Part shown: positions 9,473 through 19,164 of the stretch, piece after piece
Position numbering within the stretch: position 1 is the stretch's first letter
How the letters are laid out: each line of letters starts with the position of its first letter
Assembly: GCA_903927965.1 (NCBI GenBank)
Contig: CAIYPA010000525.1
Span: 20,115 to 84,114 of the forward strand
Source of the DNA: an uncultured Bacteroidia bacterium
GTDB lineage: Bacteria; Bacteroidota; Bacteroidia; Bacteroidales; Prolixibacteraceae
DNA: 64,000 nt
Direction: 5' to 3'
Notes under the pieces: model-generated
Told to the model about the DNA's origin: nothing
Seen by the model: only the letters and a program-made list of their open reading frames with translations
Databases searched by the model: none
Made by a program: the position numbers and the translations under genes

Positions 9473-10717
9473 CTATTTGGTTGTAAATGAGACCTGAGTT
9501 GCATAACTTGTTCCAACACTGTTAGTTGCATATGCCTTTACATAATAGGTCGTTTTTGTTGTTAAACCTGTAAGATTGCTCGTGAAAGCTCCTGTTGATG
9601 TTCCATTTGTTGTTTTGGGATTTGCAGTTGTCGGGTTTTGGGAAGTGCTCCAACAAATGCCACTAACAGTAATTGTAGCCCCACCATTACTCGTTATATT
9701 GCCTCCACCCGTTGCAATTGTGGTACCAATGTTCGAAATTGCAGTTGTAGTTAAGGACGCTAATACTGCCGGTGTGGTAAAAGTCACTTCACTTCCATAA
9801 CCAGTACCAAGACTATTAGTCGCATAAGCTTTTACAAAGTAGGCAGTACCAGGGGACAATCCCGTGAGATAACTTACGAAACTCCCAATTGCGGTAGTAC
9901 CTGATATTTTCGTATTTGCAATTGTTGGACCTGTGGTGGTTGCATAACATATCCCGCTGGCTATAACCGTTGCACCTCCATTGCTTATTATTATACCTCC
10001 CCCGGTTGCTGTAGTTGAAAGAATTGCTGAGATTGCAGTTGTCGATAAGGTGGGAAGTACAACCAAAGTTGTTGCCTGAACCTCATTTCCATATACGGTG
10101 CCCTGACTATTAATGGCATATGCACGGAAATAATATAATGTATTTGGGGACAAATTTGTGAGGGTAGCACTAAAGGGCCCAGTTCCACTTCCTATGGCCA
10201 ATTTGTTGCTGTCTGTAGTAGGCGATGCTGTTAGTGCCCAACAAATCCCACGTGAAGTTACAGTGGCACCCCCATCTGAATCAATTGTTCCGCCAACAAC
10301 CATAGTTGTACCAGTAATGGAAGTTGGATTGTATGTTGATAATGTGGATGGGAAAAGCGGTGTTATCGTGATTGTGGCCGGATTGCTCGAATTGCCTCCT
10401 GCATAAGCCGTGATTTCATAGGTTTGCAATTGACCGGGAACGGGATCGGAGTCTATTAACTGAGTACTTGTAACTGGTAGGTCTTTCAAAACCGGGTTTA
10501 GAATGCCAACCGTTTTTTTTAATTTAAATCCACCAATATTGGGATTCGGTTCGTTCCAACTTAGTTTTACAGTCCTACCTTCCTGAACAGCCTGAAAATT
10601 CGTAGGTGTCCAGATATCTTTTGGGCAATCAGGGTCAAAAGGATTGCTCCATTCCCGTTGTTCACAGGATGTTAAAAGCAACAGTATTGAGAATATGGAA
10701 AACAGGGCTTTTTTCAT
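9473..10717 (-). CDS. Lipoprotein with three fibronectin-III-like tandem repeats
   Basis: The 414-residue product starts with a lipoprotein signal (LLLTSC, lipidated Cys18). I chose the start at 10717 because an extension to 10765 would overlap the upstream gene and precede the signal. A fibronectin-III-like domain (about 35-110, with VKLSWNEPN) is followed by three repeats of about 95 residues. Each repeat carries the pattern GGATVT-SGICW and YYVKAYATNS-GT, and the copies are close in sequence, which suggests recent duplication. Ser/Thr/Gly-rich repeats of this kind are common in surface-exposed Bacteroidota lipoproteins. It is the last gene of the leftward operon, 16 bases after the PEGA gene. 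A ligand is not evident. Confidence 0.85.
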   Translation of the reverse strand: MKKALFSIFSILLLLTSCEQREWSNPFDPDCPKDIWTPTNFQAVQEGRTVKLSWNEPNPNIGGFKLKKTVGILNPVLKDLPVTSTQLIDSDPVPGQLQTYEITAYAGGNSSNPATITITPLFPSTLSTYNPTSITGTTMVVGGTIDSDGGATVTSRGICWALTASPTTDSNKLAIGSGTGPFSATLTNLSPNTLYYFRAYAINSQGTVYGNEVQATTLVVLPTLSTTAISAILSTTATGGGIIISNGGATVIASGICYATTTGPTIANTKISGTTAIGSFVSYLTGLSPGTAYFVKAYATNSLGTGYGSEVTFTTPAVLASLTTTAISNIGTTIATGGGNITSNGGATITVSGICWSTSQNPTTANPKTTNGTSTGAFTSNLTGLTTKTTYYVKAYATNSVGTSYATQVSFTTK

Positions 10718-10733
10718 GTCATTTTTTTTAAGG

Positions 10734-12611
10734 TTAGAATGTATAAGCCAAACCAATTCCACCACCGTTTTTCAACGGTAGAGGATAAAAACTGACCGGT
10801 TTCTTTTTGGCATTTCCTTGCTTTATTGCTTTTATGATGAATTCCAGGGTACTAAATGCTGCTACTCCTGCAGATATTTGAAAAATCTGGTCATACATTT
10901 CTACTTGTTTATGCAAATCTTCGGCATCTGTTGTCGCAGTTTTATATTGTTTGTAATATTCTTCCGATTGAAGATATGAATAAGCAGTTGCAGCTCCGCT
11001 CATTAGGGTTGTGATTAACCAAAAAGTCTTGCCACTTCTTAAGCTATAAAATTTGGGGATGTATTTCCTTGTATTATTTTTTGCACGAACTGTAGCGGCA
11101 TTTTCCTGCATGATTCGTTGAACTGGTTGATCGACATTTTGGGTTGAATCTTTTTTAACCGTCACTGGTTCAGGTATTTTTACAAGTGTCTCGCTGATCT
11201 CTGTGTTTTTTTTATCGAGGGTTACTGTCTTTTTACCAGGTAAATAACCCTTCAAACTTATAAGTATAGTATAATCACCTTTCTCCAAAGTCAAATTTTG
11301 TGGTGTTGTACCATATTCCTTACCTCCAATCGTGATTGTTGCACCGGATGGGTTTGAATTGATCGCTAAAGCCAGTCCCTTTGTCAAGGTAGTATTTAAC
11401 GTAGCAGTCTGATTTTCGGTGACCGTGATTTTTTCAATCACTGTAACATATTGATCTATAGATAATACTATATCGTAATCTCCAATAGTCAAATCATTTA
11501 TCGTATTTGGGGTCGTACCATAAACTTTGTCATTTATAGTAATTGTAGCCCCTATCGGGTTCGTAATAATATCGAGTGATCCATATATCGGAGTAGGTTG
11601 TAAATCAAAAGTCTGTTTTTCTCCGGCAACTATTTCAATATCCTTTTTGGCTGCGTGATGGTTTGGTTTGCGTGCCTCTATAGAATAAACACCTGCATTG
11701 AGGCGACCAAGCCATGAACCAATTCCTTTTTGTTCGTTGTTGATAAAAATCGATGCATCTTTGGGTACATTTAGACTTATTTCGGCAAATGTAGGTATAA
11801 GCTTAAAATTAATGGGTGTCGTTTTACCGTCTTCAACAACAATCTTTTGAAAAGAAGGTTGATACATTTCTTTATAAACCTGTACCGTATGTTCCCCACT
11901 CCCAATGGGTTCAGTTATTCCGGGTGTTGTCTTTGACTGTAATTTTCCGTCAACAAAAATTTTGGCTTCCTCTTCCGGCTCACTTGTGATGGATAAATAA
12001 CCAAAAGCAGGTTTTAATTCTATGTTTAAAACTTTTGCAGTATCTGCAATGATAACTTTTCCTGTTTCCGTGTAATATAAAGGCGATTCAACACGATAAG
12101 TATAATTGCCAGGCTTAAGCCTTGCCTGGTATGCCCCATTTTTGACAAACCTGTCATTCACATAAACCATTGCATCTACTGGTATCGGATTGATAGATAA
12201 CCACTGGCTATTTATTTCTTCGACAACAGTGGTTATTACTTTACCTGTGGTTAATACCAACTCATAAGCTGTCGCTTTTTTAATGGGAATTGGGAATAAG
12301 TAATCCTTTAAAGCACCAAGTTGGGGATGTTCAATGGTTATCCGTTTTGTTCCGGAGGGGACGTAAACCCATATTTCCGACTCTTTCTGGACAACTTTTA
12401 CTATACCAGTCTGGTCACATTCAAATAAAAATCCTGTTTGGGAAGTTACGACTTTTATAATGGCACAAGCATCTCCATTGGGATCTTTTAATGGTACTTT
12501 AACTCTGGCATCGGCGTCATTTTCAAGTTTTCGGAACGATGTAACACTGATTTTGGCAGCTAATGAACCTGTTATAGCAATAAGCATTAGGAAGGTTATT
12601 AGTTTTTTCAT
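10734..12611 (-). CDS. Exported PEGA-domain protein, paralogue of the PEGA-SUMF protein
   Basis: This 625-residue protein has a signal peptide ending near SLAA. Its first 170 residues closely match the PEGA-SUMF protein (shared KLEND-DARV, SEIWVYVPSG and YELVLTTGKV). Four or so PEGA-type repeats follow, with GATITI and TTP turns. The C-terminus differs: instead of a SUMF domain it has a hydrophobic segment near residue 530 (FWLITTLMSGAATAYSYL), a short coiled region, and an end in aromatic residues (GLAYTF) like those of outer-membrane proteins. PEGA domains are thought to bind surface structures or peptidoglycan. It lies in the five-gene leftward operon. Confidence 0.85.
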   Translation of the reverse strand: MKKLITFLMLIAITGSLAAKISVTSFRKLENDADARVKVPLKDPNGDACAIIKVVTSQTGFLFECDQTGIVKVVQKESEIWVYVPSGTKRITIEHPQLGALKDYLFPIPIKKATAYELVLTTGKVITTVVEEINSQWLSINPIPVDAMVYVNDRFVKNGAYQARLKPGNYTYRVESPLYYTETGKVIIADTAKVLNIELKPAFGYLSITSEPEEEAKIFVDGKLQSKTTPGITEPIGSGEHTVQVYKEMYQPSFQKIVVEDGKTTPINFKLIPTFAEISLNVPKDASIFINNEQKGIGSWLGRLNAGVYSIEARKPNHHAAKKDIEIVAGEKQTFDLQPTPIYGSLDIITNPIGATITINDKVYGTTPNTINDLTIGDYDIVLSIDQYVTVIEKITVTENQTATLNTTLTKGLALAINSNPSGATITIGGKEYGTTPQNLTLEKGDYTILISLKGYLPGKKTVTLDKKNTEISETLVKIPEPVTVKKDSTQNVDQPVQRIMQENAATVRAKNNTRKYIPKFYSLRSGKTFWLITTLMSGAATAYSYLQSEEYYKQYKTATTDAEDLHKQVEMYDQIFQISAGVAAFSTLEFIIKAIKQGNAKKKPVSFYPLPLKNGGGIGLAYTF

Positions 12612-12668
12612 TGGTTTTATCGTTTTAATGATTTCAATTAATGATTTTATACCAACTAAGATGAGGTG

Positions 12669-14486
12669 TTAAAAATCGCCTACACCATAAATACTCCCAT
12701 CGGGATTTTTCTGAGGTTGCCATGTTCGAACATGGATCTGGGGTTTAAGCGTATCCGACAAGTCAACCAAAAGGAAGAGGTAACCAGTATCCCCATAATT
12801 CGAAGAAAAATAATCCTGTTTAATCTGGATTCCGTAAACATCATTCCCTTTACCAGAGCGTCGGATTGTATTGTCGGCAAACCGAATATTGATAAATTCA
12901 TTACTTCCAAATGAATATTTCAGTTTCTTCAGGTATTCATCTTTTGTTTGCCGGTTGTATTTAATGATGGTATTGTTGGCATAACGGGAATCCGAGGAGA
13001 TATTCACCTTTGTTACCAAACCGGTTATGATTAACGCGTCATCTGAAAAAATCTTATCTATGTAATCATAACGTTTTAAGGTAAAAGCTGTTTTGTAATT
13101 TTCCAGAAAGCACATCAGCAATATCCGGTTATCTTCGCTCCAGGTGTCATTCGAGGCAATATCTTCAATTGCTTTTTTTGAAAGACCAAAAGTAAGATTG
13201 CATACTTTTTTATCCTTGTCGAAATAAAAAATTACATCTTCAATAAATATCCGGTTATTGCTTTTAAAACTAAAACTCATCGGTATAGATCGACAAATCA
13301 CATACTCTCCGTATTTGTAATATTTCAGGTCAAAAGACTTCACAATCTTTGCATTACCGTACTGAAGCAATTTTTGGAAAATCGAATAACCATCTTCTGT
13401 AAACAGGGGTTGAACCGAAGCATAATTTTTTGATTCTATAGCAGAAACAATTTTTTTCATGATTTCAGGGCCAACAATCGAATCTGAAAGGGCATGCACA
13501 GTGCCAGCTGTACCAGTGGAATTTAAAGATTTTCCTTTATCGTTTACAGCAACTGGGGTTGGTTTTGACTTTGAAGCCTTACTTACGTTTATATAACTGT
13601 CTTTATAAGGAACTTGTGGCAGTTTTTGGATGACGTCCCTAAGTTCCATATCGATTGAGGCTTCGTTCTCGAAAGCATATTCGGCCTTCAATCGGATCTC
13701 TGTATTGGTTTCTGATTTTGGTAGCTCAACTACCCCAATACCGTCTTTACCACTGACGATGTTTGACCAATCCTGTCCACCCCAATAGGTGTAATCAAAA
13801 TTGCGGACCAATTCATTCTTGTACCTGATGTCCAAAATATAGTTTGAATAGTTTTCTTTGTTCTCGACGGTATCCATTTTAATGGAAAGATTGATAAAGA
13901 TCTGGTTGATTTGCAAGGGTAACCAGGTAATCAATAATTCTTCACTTCCCGCCTCACATTTCATTTTTATTCCGCTGGATGCCGGATGACTTCTTAACAA
14001 TGTTTGTGACCAATAAAAATATCGTAATGCATCTGCAATCTGGAGATTTTTGAGCGCCAATTCTCCATTATGGGCCAACTCGATAATTTTAAACTTGCGC
14101 AATTCAAATATTTTCGAAATTTCACCCCTTTTTATAAACCGAAATACTTTAATACTTGGTTCGTTTGGTTCAATAATTAAACGACCAGTGTTGTTCAGCG
14201 TTGCATTTGAATAGGTTTTCACAACATCGTTTACGGTCTCTTTAAACTTATCACCTGTTTCTGTGACTGTTCGTTCGAAATTACTCTCTACCTGTGTAGA
14301 TATCTGTCCAATAATGTCAGCTAAGGCTGCCTGATCTGCAGCCTTGAGTGTTGTGCCAATACCTATGCCCCAAATATAGGAGGAGTCAGCTTGAATTTCT
14401 TCATATTTTTGAGCTATAACCTGATTTGAACTTGCGACACAAAGTAGAAACCCGCATAAAACTGTTGTAAAATTTTTATTCAACAT
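12669..14486 (-). CDS. Exported LPP20-like protein with NTF2-like C-terminal part
   Basis: The 605-residue product has a signal peptide ending near VIAQ (residue 26). Residues 30-110 look LPP20-like: a GIGIG turn followed by an alanine-rich helix (AADQAALADI) and a stretch of short beta-forming segments. The middle is unassigned. The C-terminal third (about 470-590) has the pattern of an NTF2/SnoaL-like fold, from a helix with FLENYKTAF to ADDN-like strands and a closing HVRTWQP strand. It starts 4 bases after the transglutaminase-like gene, so the two are probably translated together. LPP20-like modules recur in at least three neighbours. Confidence 0.7.
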   Translation of the reverse strand: MLNKNFTTVLCGFLLCVASSNQVIAQKYEEIQADSSYIWGIGIGTTLKAADQAALADIIGQISTQVESNFERTVTETGDKFKETVNDVVKTYSNATLNNTGRLIIEPNEPSIKVFRFIKRGEISKIFELRKFKIIELAHNGELALKNLQIADALRYFYWSQTLLRSHPASSGIKMKCEAGSEELLITWLPLQINQIFINLSIKMDTVENKENYSNYILDIRYKNELVRNFDYTYWGGQDWSNIVSGKDGIGVVELPKSETNTEIRLKAEYAFENEASIDMELRDVIQKLPQVPYKDSYINVSKASKSKPTPVAVNDKGKSLNSTGTAGTVHALSDSIVGPEIMKKIVSAIESKNYASVQPLFTEDGYSIFQKLLQYGNAKIVKSFDLKYYKYGEYVICRSIPMSFSFKSNNRIFIEDVIFYFDKDKKVCNLTFGLSKKAIEDIASNDTWSEDNRILLMCFLENYKTAFTLKRYDYIDKIFSDDALIITGLVTKVNISSDSRYANNTIIKYNRQTKDEYLKKLKYSFGSNEFINIRFADNTIRRSGKGNDVYGIQIKQDYFSSNYGDTGYLFLLVDLSDTLKPQIHVRTWQPQKNPDGSIYGVGDF

Positions 14487-14490
14487 AGGT

Positions 14491-17160
14491 TTATTTTAAA
14501 ATGTCTTTTCTCATGTTCATGGTCTGCTGTGAATGGTCCTTGTCGTAGTCAAAAAGCATATCTCCATTTAACCGATACAAACGGATCGAATTCAGTGTGA
14601 ACCATACCACCATCTTTCCAACCTTTATACCTGAAAGGATGTCGAATTGAAGGTCTCCAGATGGTAAAGAACTGATACTTAGTGTTGATTTATTTTTAAC
14701 TCTGATTTTATCAATCATGATGTCATCTCCATTTTCGGTCATTATGGTGATAATTCCTTCCGTATTCTTGACAAAATTGATCCGTGACAGGTTTTTGTAA
14801 ATATTAGGACAATATTTCTTAAATCCAGGATTGTACTTGTCAAAAGCTGTTTGGGCATCGCTACCTGAAAGTGTTACACCCATATTCTTGACCAGGTTAA
14901 TTGCTGCAAATAACCCTGCAACTCCTTTGTCAGTTTGGTTCTGAAGCTGTGTGTCAACTTCTTTTTTTAGTAATTCCGGAGAAGCTGCGATTACTTCGCT
15001 GGCAAATTTTGCAGAAACCGATGATGGTGTTGCTGAAAAAACCCTGTTTACTATTCCATTGTAAACCAGCTTATCAGTTCCGTTTGTAAACAGTCCGTAA
15101 TCCAAAAAATCGTCATAAACTCCTGTACGGATCACCCCCTGACTTTTGCCTTCTGTGTTGAACGTCGCAGAAAAAGCCACCGGTGCATCGCTTGGGATAC
15201 TATCAAGGTTTAACTTTCGAATCCACCTGACATCTCCTGCTGTTGAAAGGCTTGCAACAAAAGCATCCGGTTTATCACCCTTGGTGCTCAACGTTGTACC
15301 TCCGGCAGTTAATTTCCCACGAAACGACCCTGCAATAAATATATTGCCTTTTGAATCAGCGGTTGCTGATACTCCTACCGTATTTCCTGTGGCAGCCATC
15401 GAGAGTACCCATCCTGGTTTACCATCTGGCAGCATACGGCCAACAAAGCACGCGTTTATATTGTTGGAATTTGACAGTGCTTTTCCCGCCAGGGAGGCTG
15501 ATCCGTTATAATAACCTGTGAGGACGGATGAACCATCTGATAGTTTTACAATGTTTGGCAGATTACTTGCCGGGTAGCAACCTCCTTTTTGGGCAAGGTT
15601 CCAAAGCGATTTTTCAGTAATATCTTCACCACGGGTATTTTGCATGGGTATGATACTTGGGGACACACTTTTAAACTGGGGCATCGCCATACCTACAGAA
15701 GCCCCGATGTAAGTTGGGTCGGATATAACATATTGGCTTTGGCCGTAGTTGACGTAATCACCGGAAACCTTAGATGTGAATTGGACCGCAGTGGATATGT
15801 GTTCGGGATATTCGAGTCCAACAACATTTAATCCAACCAACTCACGCACTAGATAGGAAAACAAAACAGACCTGTCTTCGCAATCACAGAAAGGATAGAA
15901 AAAGACTTCCTCTGCAAAAAAGAATTTCTCACGACCAAACTGCTCAGGGTCGGTTTTATATGCGAAAGCTTTTTGGACAAAGCTCAATAGAAAATTTACT
16001 TTTTCAAGTTCTTTCATTCCTGAAAGCATGGGTTGTAAAGAAGCTGCAACCGATTCTTTTGCCTGAAGTGAAACCGCAGCATTAAAATAAACCGACATAT
16101 CTACATTCTGATAATCTTTGTACAAATTTACAAGCCCCTGGTCATATGTAACCATTACTTGAAAGGTCGTACCCAGATAATCAAATTTGAGATTTTTTGT
16201 TGCTACTTTCCGGCCAAGGTTCATTGGGGAAGGGATATTGAAATCAATTGGCCTGTTGGCACCTGCATAATCCTTGTCGTAGGTGTTCAGGTGATTTCCA
16301 TCTGTTTTGGTCATGATATAATAGGAAACACCGTTTTCGGTCAGATAACTGACTCCATAAATGGTATTTCGCGAAGGAAGCAAAAGAACGATTTTGTTTG
16401 CTTCTGTAGCGAGCCTCATTCCATAACCTGACCTTAACATCAAAAACCAGATAGCAAGTGTTTCGCCTGATTCATTGGCCGGATAGAGCGTTTGGGCAAA
16501 TTTCTTGACAAGAAGATAATAGGCATAATCGTTGAGGTTCATATCCTCCTTTTTAGCAAGAAGTTGATCTACAATTGAAGAGTATTTGGACGAACTGGCT
16601 TTTTCCCAGTAGTGGGCTATTCCGGCCTGATCTGTCTGATTTGCAACTTCGATCTGGAACGCTTGATCATAGTCAAGGTAAACAGGTACCCCATAGAAAT
16701 TAAATGTGGCCGGTACTCCACTTACAACTGGTTCGGCAGGTTTTCGTATAGGAGGAATAGGAACAGGTTTTGGTTGTGGAGCTGCAACAAGGATCGGCCC
16801 AGTGGTTTTCAACGGGACCGGTCTGGACTCCTCACGTGGAGGTACAGGTACAGCTGGGGGCACATAGGTTGGCAAAACTTGTGGCTTTGGTTTTTGTGGC
16901 TGTTTTTCAGGTGCTTCCACTTTATAGGGTTTCCAATCACCCTTTAAAAAATCAGAAAATTCTTTGTCCCGCTTGTCAACGTATTCCTGAAATTCTTTGC
17001 GCATTTTGTTCAGGTAAGCTTCTTCTTCTTGTTTGAATTTTTTAAAATTTTCGGCTTCCTGTTTACGGTACTCTTCAAAGGTTTGCGCATAAAGCGACAA
17101 GCACCCTGAAATGGATAGCACAGTTACTGTAACGATCAGTTTTTTAAAAAATTGTTTCAT
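14491..17160 (-). CDS. Exported transglutaminase-like protein with coiled-coil and beta-propeller-like parts
   Basis: This 889-residue protein has a signal sequence that could be cut at LYAQ or lipidated at Cys20 (ISGC). The order is a charged coiled coil (27-75), a Pro-rich linker (84-145), a large alpha region, and a transglutaminase-like core with Cys427 (in DCEDRS), His454 (PEHIST) and Asp481 (ISDPTY). That spacing and order match the catalytic Cys-His-Asp triad of the transglutaminase/cysteine peptidase fold. SBBP-type beta repeats (about 590-670, with GNIFIAGSF) follow. The start codon overlaps the stop of the gene before it (ATGA at 17157-17160), showing translational coupling. Cleavage or crosslinking of envelope proteins is a reasonable inference; the substrate is unknown. 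Confidence 0.8.
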   Translation of the reverse strand: MKQFFKKLIVTVTVLSISGCLSLYAQTFEEYRKQEAENFKKFKQEEEAYLNKMRKEFQEYVDKRDKEFSDFLKGDWKPYKVEAPEKQPQKPKPQVLPTYVPPAVPVPPREESRPVPLKTTGPILVAAPQPKPVPIPPIRKPAEPVVSGVPATFNFYGVPVYLDYDQAFQIEVANQTDQAGIAHYWEKASSSKYSSIVDQLLAKKEDMNLNDYAYYLLVKKFAQTLYPANESGETLAIWFLMLRSGYGMRLATEANKIVLLLPSRNTIYGVSYLTENGVSYYIMTKTDGNHLNTYDKDYAGANRPIDFNIPSPMNLGRKVATKNLKFDYLGTTFQVMVTYDQGLVNLYKDYQNVDMSVYFNAAVSLQAKESVAASLQPMLSGMKELEKVNFLLSFVQKAFAYKTDPEQFGREKFFFAEEVFFYPFCDCEDRSVLFSYLVRELVGLNVVGLEYPEHISTAVQFTSKVSGDYVNYGQSQYVISDPTYIGASVGMAMPQFKSVSPSIIPMQNTRGEDITEKSLWNLAQKGGCYPASNLPNIVKLSDGSSVLTGYYNGSASLAGKALSNSNNINACFVGRMLPDGKPGWVLSMAATGNTVGVSATADSKGNIFIAGSFRGKLTAGGTTLSTKGDKPDAFVASLSTAGDVRWIRKLNLDSIPSDAPVAFSATFNTEGKSQGVIRTGVYDDFLDYGLFTNGTDKLVYNGIVNRVFSATPSSVSAKFASEVIAASPELLKKEVDTQLQNQTDKGVAGLFAAINLVKNMGVTLSGSDAQTAFDKYNPGFKKYCPNIYKNLSRINFVKNTEGIITIMTENGDDIMIDKIRVKNKSTLSISSLPSGDLQFDILSGIKVGKMVVWFTLNSIRLYRLNGDMLFDYDKDHSQQTMNMRKDILK

Positions 17161-18257
17161 TTCTTTTCGGAATTTAATTTTTCAATGTCCAAAATTGAAT
17201 ACAAACAGTTGGAATCCAATAGCATTCTTTTTATGTTGAATCGCAGTGTTTTGTTTTCAACAGTGCTATTGAGATGGATTGCTGTTTGATTATAATAGTC
17301 GCTTACCTCTTTTAAGGAGATATAATTGCCTGAAGCATTTCCAGACATCTGCCACAGGACGCTGTTAATCAGTGCAGGCCATAGGCCTTCGGAAGCAGTT
17401 GCAGCAACCGATTGATTCAACAGTGAATCATTTTTCTGATTGGTATTTTTCAGATAATAATAATATCGGTAGTTTGGCCTTACGGTTTCTTTACCATCGA
17501 ACGATGTGGACAGTTTACACCAACGACTATTCACAAAGGTAAAACAAAACTTTTCATGCTTTGGATATATCGTACTGGTATCAAGGCGACTGGTTTCATA
17601 ATCGGTTCGAAAGATTTGCTGTGACCTGTTTGCAATATTCTCAAGGTGGTATAAGGAGCAGGAAACTTTCATATTATTATGCTTGTCGTTTCGGAACAAT
17701 TTATTCCTACCGGAAGATAAAGTTTGATGCCGCGATTTAGGATATGCGATTAAAACAAAGGTCTCCTGACTGGGAAGACGGTAAGAATCTACGACCGGAA
17801 ATGAATCATTAAGTGAAATCATCGCTTCAATATGATACATCTCCTCGAATTTTGATTTGGAGGAGTTGGCTTTCTCTTTTTGTTGGGCAAAATTCTCAGA
17901 AACCATTTTTATAAGGCATTTTTGTTGAAGTGCTCCCAACATTAATGCCCTGTAATAGGCTTGCCGAAACCCTATTTCTGGATCTACTTCTGGATCTGAA
18001 ATCCCAATACTGAAAGTTACACCATCAGAAAAAGAATCGGCAAATTTGTCTGGGAGCATTGCCTTAACAGCAACCGGAATATTTAAATTACTGTCTTTTG
18101 GATTAATATTATCGGTTTCGCGATTGAAAACATCCCAAAAGGATTTATCCACATTAACTTGTTGGCTGTGAAGGTTTAATGAGAATATTACCAACAAAGT
18201 CAAAACAACGAGTGACTTCCTTACATTAGAGAGATTATTCTTTAACTTGCTATTCAT
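17157..18257 (-). CDS. Exported LPP20-like protein
   Basis: The 366-residue product has a long N-terminal signal (hydrophobic residues 15-30, ending near LHSQ). Around residues 75-130 it shows an LPP20-like pattern: a FSIGISDPE turn, then a helix with FRQAYYRALMLGALQQK. The C-terminal half is rich in Asn, Ser and Tyr with no catalytic motif. It is the first gene of the leftward operon and overlaps the transglutaminase-like gene by four bases. The family call is by pattern only. Confidence 0.65.
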   Translation of the reverse strand: MNSKLKNNLSNVRKSLVVLTLLVIFSLNLHSQQVNVDKSFWDVFNRETDNINPKDSNLNIPVAVKAMLPDKFADSFSDGVTFSIGISDPEVDPEIGFRQAYYRALMLGALQQKCLIKMVSENFAQQKEKANSSKSKFEEMYHIEAMISLNDSFPVVDSYRLPSQETFVLIAYPKSRHQTLSSGRNKLFRNDKHNNMKVSCSLYHLENIANRSQQIFRTDYETSRLDTSTIYPKHEKFCFTFVNSRWCKLSTSFDGKETVRPNYRYYYYLKNTNQKNDSLLNQSVAATASEGLWPALINSVLWQMSGNASGNYISLKEVSDYYNQTAIHLNSTVENKTLRFNIKRMLLDSNCLYSILDIEKLNSEKK

Positions 18258-18364
18258 CGGTTTTTCTGACTTAAGGGTCTTGAAATAGAGTAGTCAACGA
18301 GGGAAAGCAGGCTTCAAGATACCTGGGAAAAGATCAGAAACAAGCAATAACCTTAATTAAACAT

Positions 18365-18404
18365 AAATAGCCACATCCGCCTACCCACGGCGATGTGGCT
18401 ATTT
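18365..18404 (-). terminator. Terminator after the LPP20 lipoprotein gene
   Basis: A long stem (AAATAGCCACATC pairing with GATGTGGCTATTT, with more CGCC/GGCG pairing inside) lies just downstream of the lipoprotein stop codon. It separates this gene from the five-gene operon, although the T-run after the stem is short. Confidence 0.75.
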
Positions 18405-18428
18405 GCAGGCTTATATTGCTCGGCAGGA

Positions 18429-19013
18429 TCAATTGCCGGCTTTGCTCATTTCGTCCTCGAAGGTCTTTTTAAATTTTTCGTAGTCATAATCAACTTTCAA
18501 CATTTCATCTTTTGAAAGCTTATTGTTTAGCGAGCTGAGAATTTCAGGGCCCCCAAGTTCAACACAAGTGTATGTTTTGAAATTGCCATCTTTTGTTTTT
18601 GTCATTTCCTCACAAATGGTACGGGTGCCTGCCAAATTTTGATTGACCACTTCCCTCGAAAGTCCTTCATACCGTTTGCTCAGGTCTTCCTTGTTGGAAT
18701 GTTCGCTCGATTTCACGTAATTGTCGATAACACTTTTGATCTTGGTTTCAATCTGTGCCGCAAGTCCGGCACGTGCTTCGCTAAGTGCTTTTTTCTTGGA
18801 TGTCATCTGGTCCATGCTGGTCCCAATAGCCGAAAATCTGAGTGCGGTTTTATCACTCATATATTCAGGCCCATTGCAATACATTACAACCCTAACTTCA
18901 TCGGGAACAGCTGGAGTCGCGGCCACTGGTTTTGAAGAACCACATGAACTTAAGGCAAGTGCTGTGCCTGCAATCGCAATCATGCCTAAAAAATATTTGA
19001 ATTCGAGTTTCAT
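18429..19013 (-). CDS. LPP20-family lipoprotein
   Basis: The 194-residue protein has a clear lipoprotein signal (ALSSC, Cys24). The mature part carries the LPP20 pattern: a short strand ending near FSAIGTS, then a helix with KKKALSEARAGLAAQIETKI, and a Ser/Glu-rich helix. LPP20 of Helicobacter is a surface lipoprotein, and related domains occur in FlgT-type envelope proteins. This is the best match to the family in the window. It is transcribed alone, divergently from the rightward operon, and is followed by a terminator. Confidence 0.8.
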   Translation of the reverse strand: MKLEFKYFLGMIAIAGTALALSSCGSSKPVAATPAVPDEVRVVMYCNGPEYMSDKTALRFSAIGTSMDQMTSKKKALSEARAGLAAQIETKIKSVIDNYVKSSEHSNKEDLSKRYEGLSREVVNQNLAGTRTICEEMTKTKDGNFKTYTCVELGGPEILSSLNNKLSKDEMLKVDYDYEKFKKTFEDEMSKAGN

Positions 19014-19080
19014 AATTAAAAAGTTTTAAGGTTGATGAATATTTGTGTTAAAATTAAAGATAAATTAGTTGCAAAAATCA

Positions 19081-19110
19081 ATATTAACAAATATTAACAA
19101 ATATTAACAA
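19081..19110. repeat. Three tandem 10-bp repeats between divergent operons
   Basis: The unit ATATTAACAA is repeated three times without change, one unit per helical turn. Each unit contains TTAAC, the same core seen in the boxes at 1693-1729. The location between the LPP20 lipoprotein gene and the rightward operon suggests a regulator binding site. Confidence 0.6.
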
Positions 19111-19149
19111 GGCAGCAGAACTTATTGAAATTTGAGTTATCATTATTAT

Positions 19150-19164
19150 ACACTAATTTAGTGT
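19150..19164. promoter_or_regulatory. Palindromic operator candidate in the divergent control region
   Basis: ACACTAATTTAGTGT is a perfect inverted repeat with 7-bp arms around one base. It sits about 45 bases upstream of the rightward operon's first start codon. Confidence 0.45.

Noticed and set aside
19081..19110. CRISPR array
   Set aside because: There are only three 10-bp units with no spacers and no cas genes.
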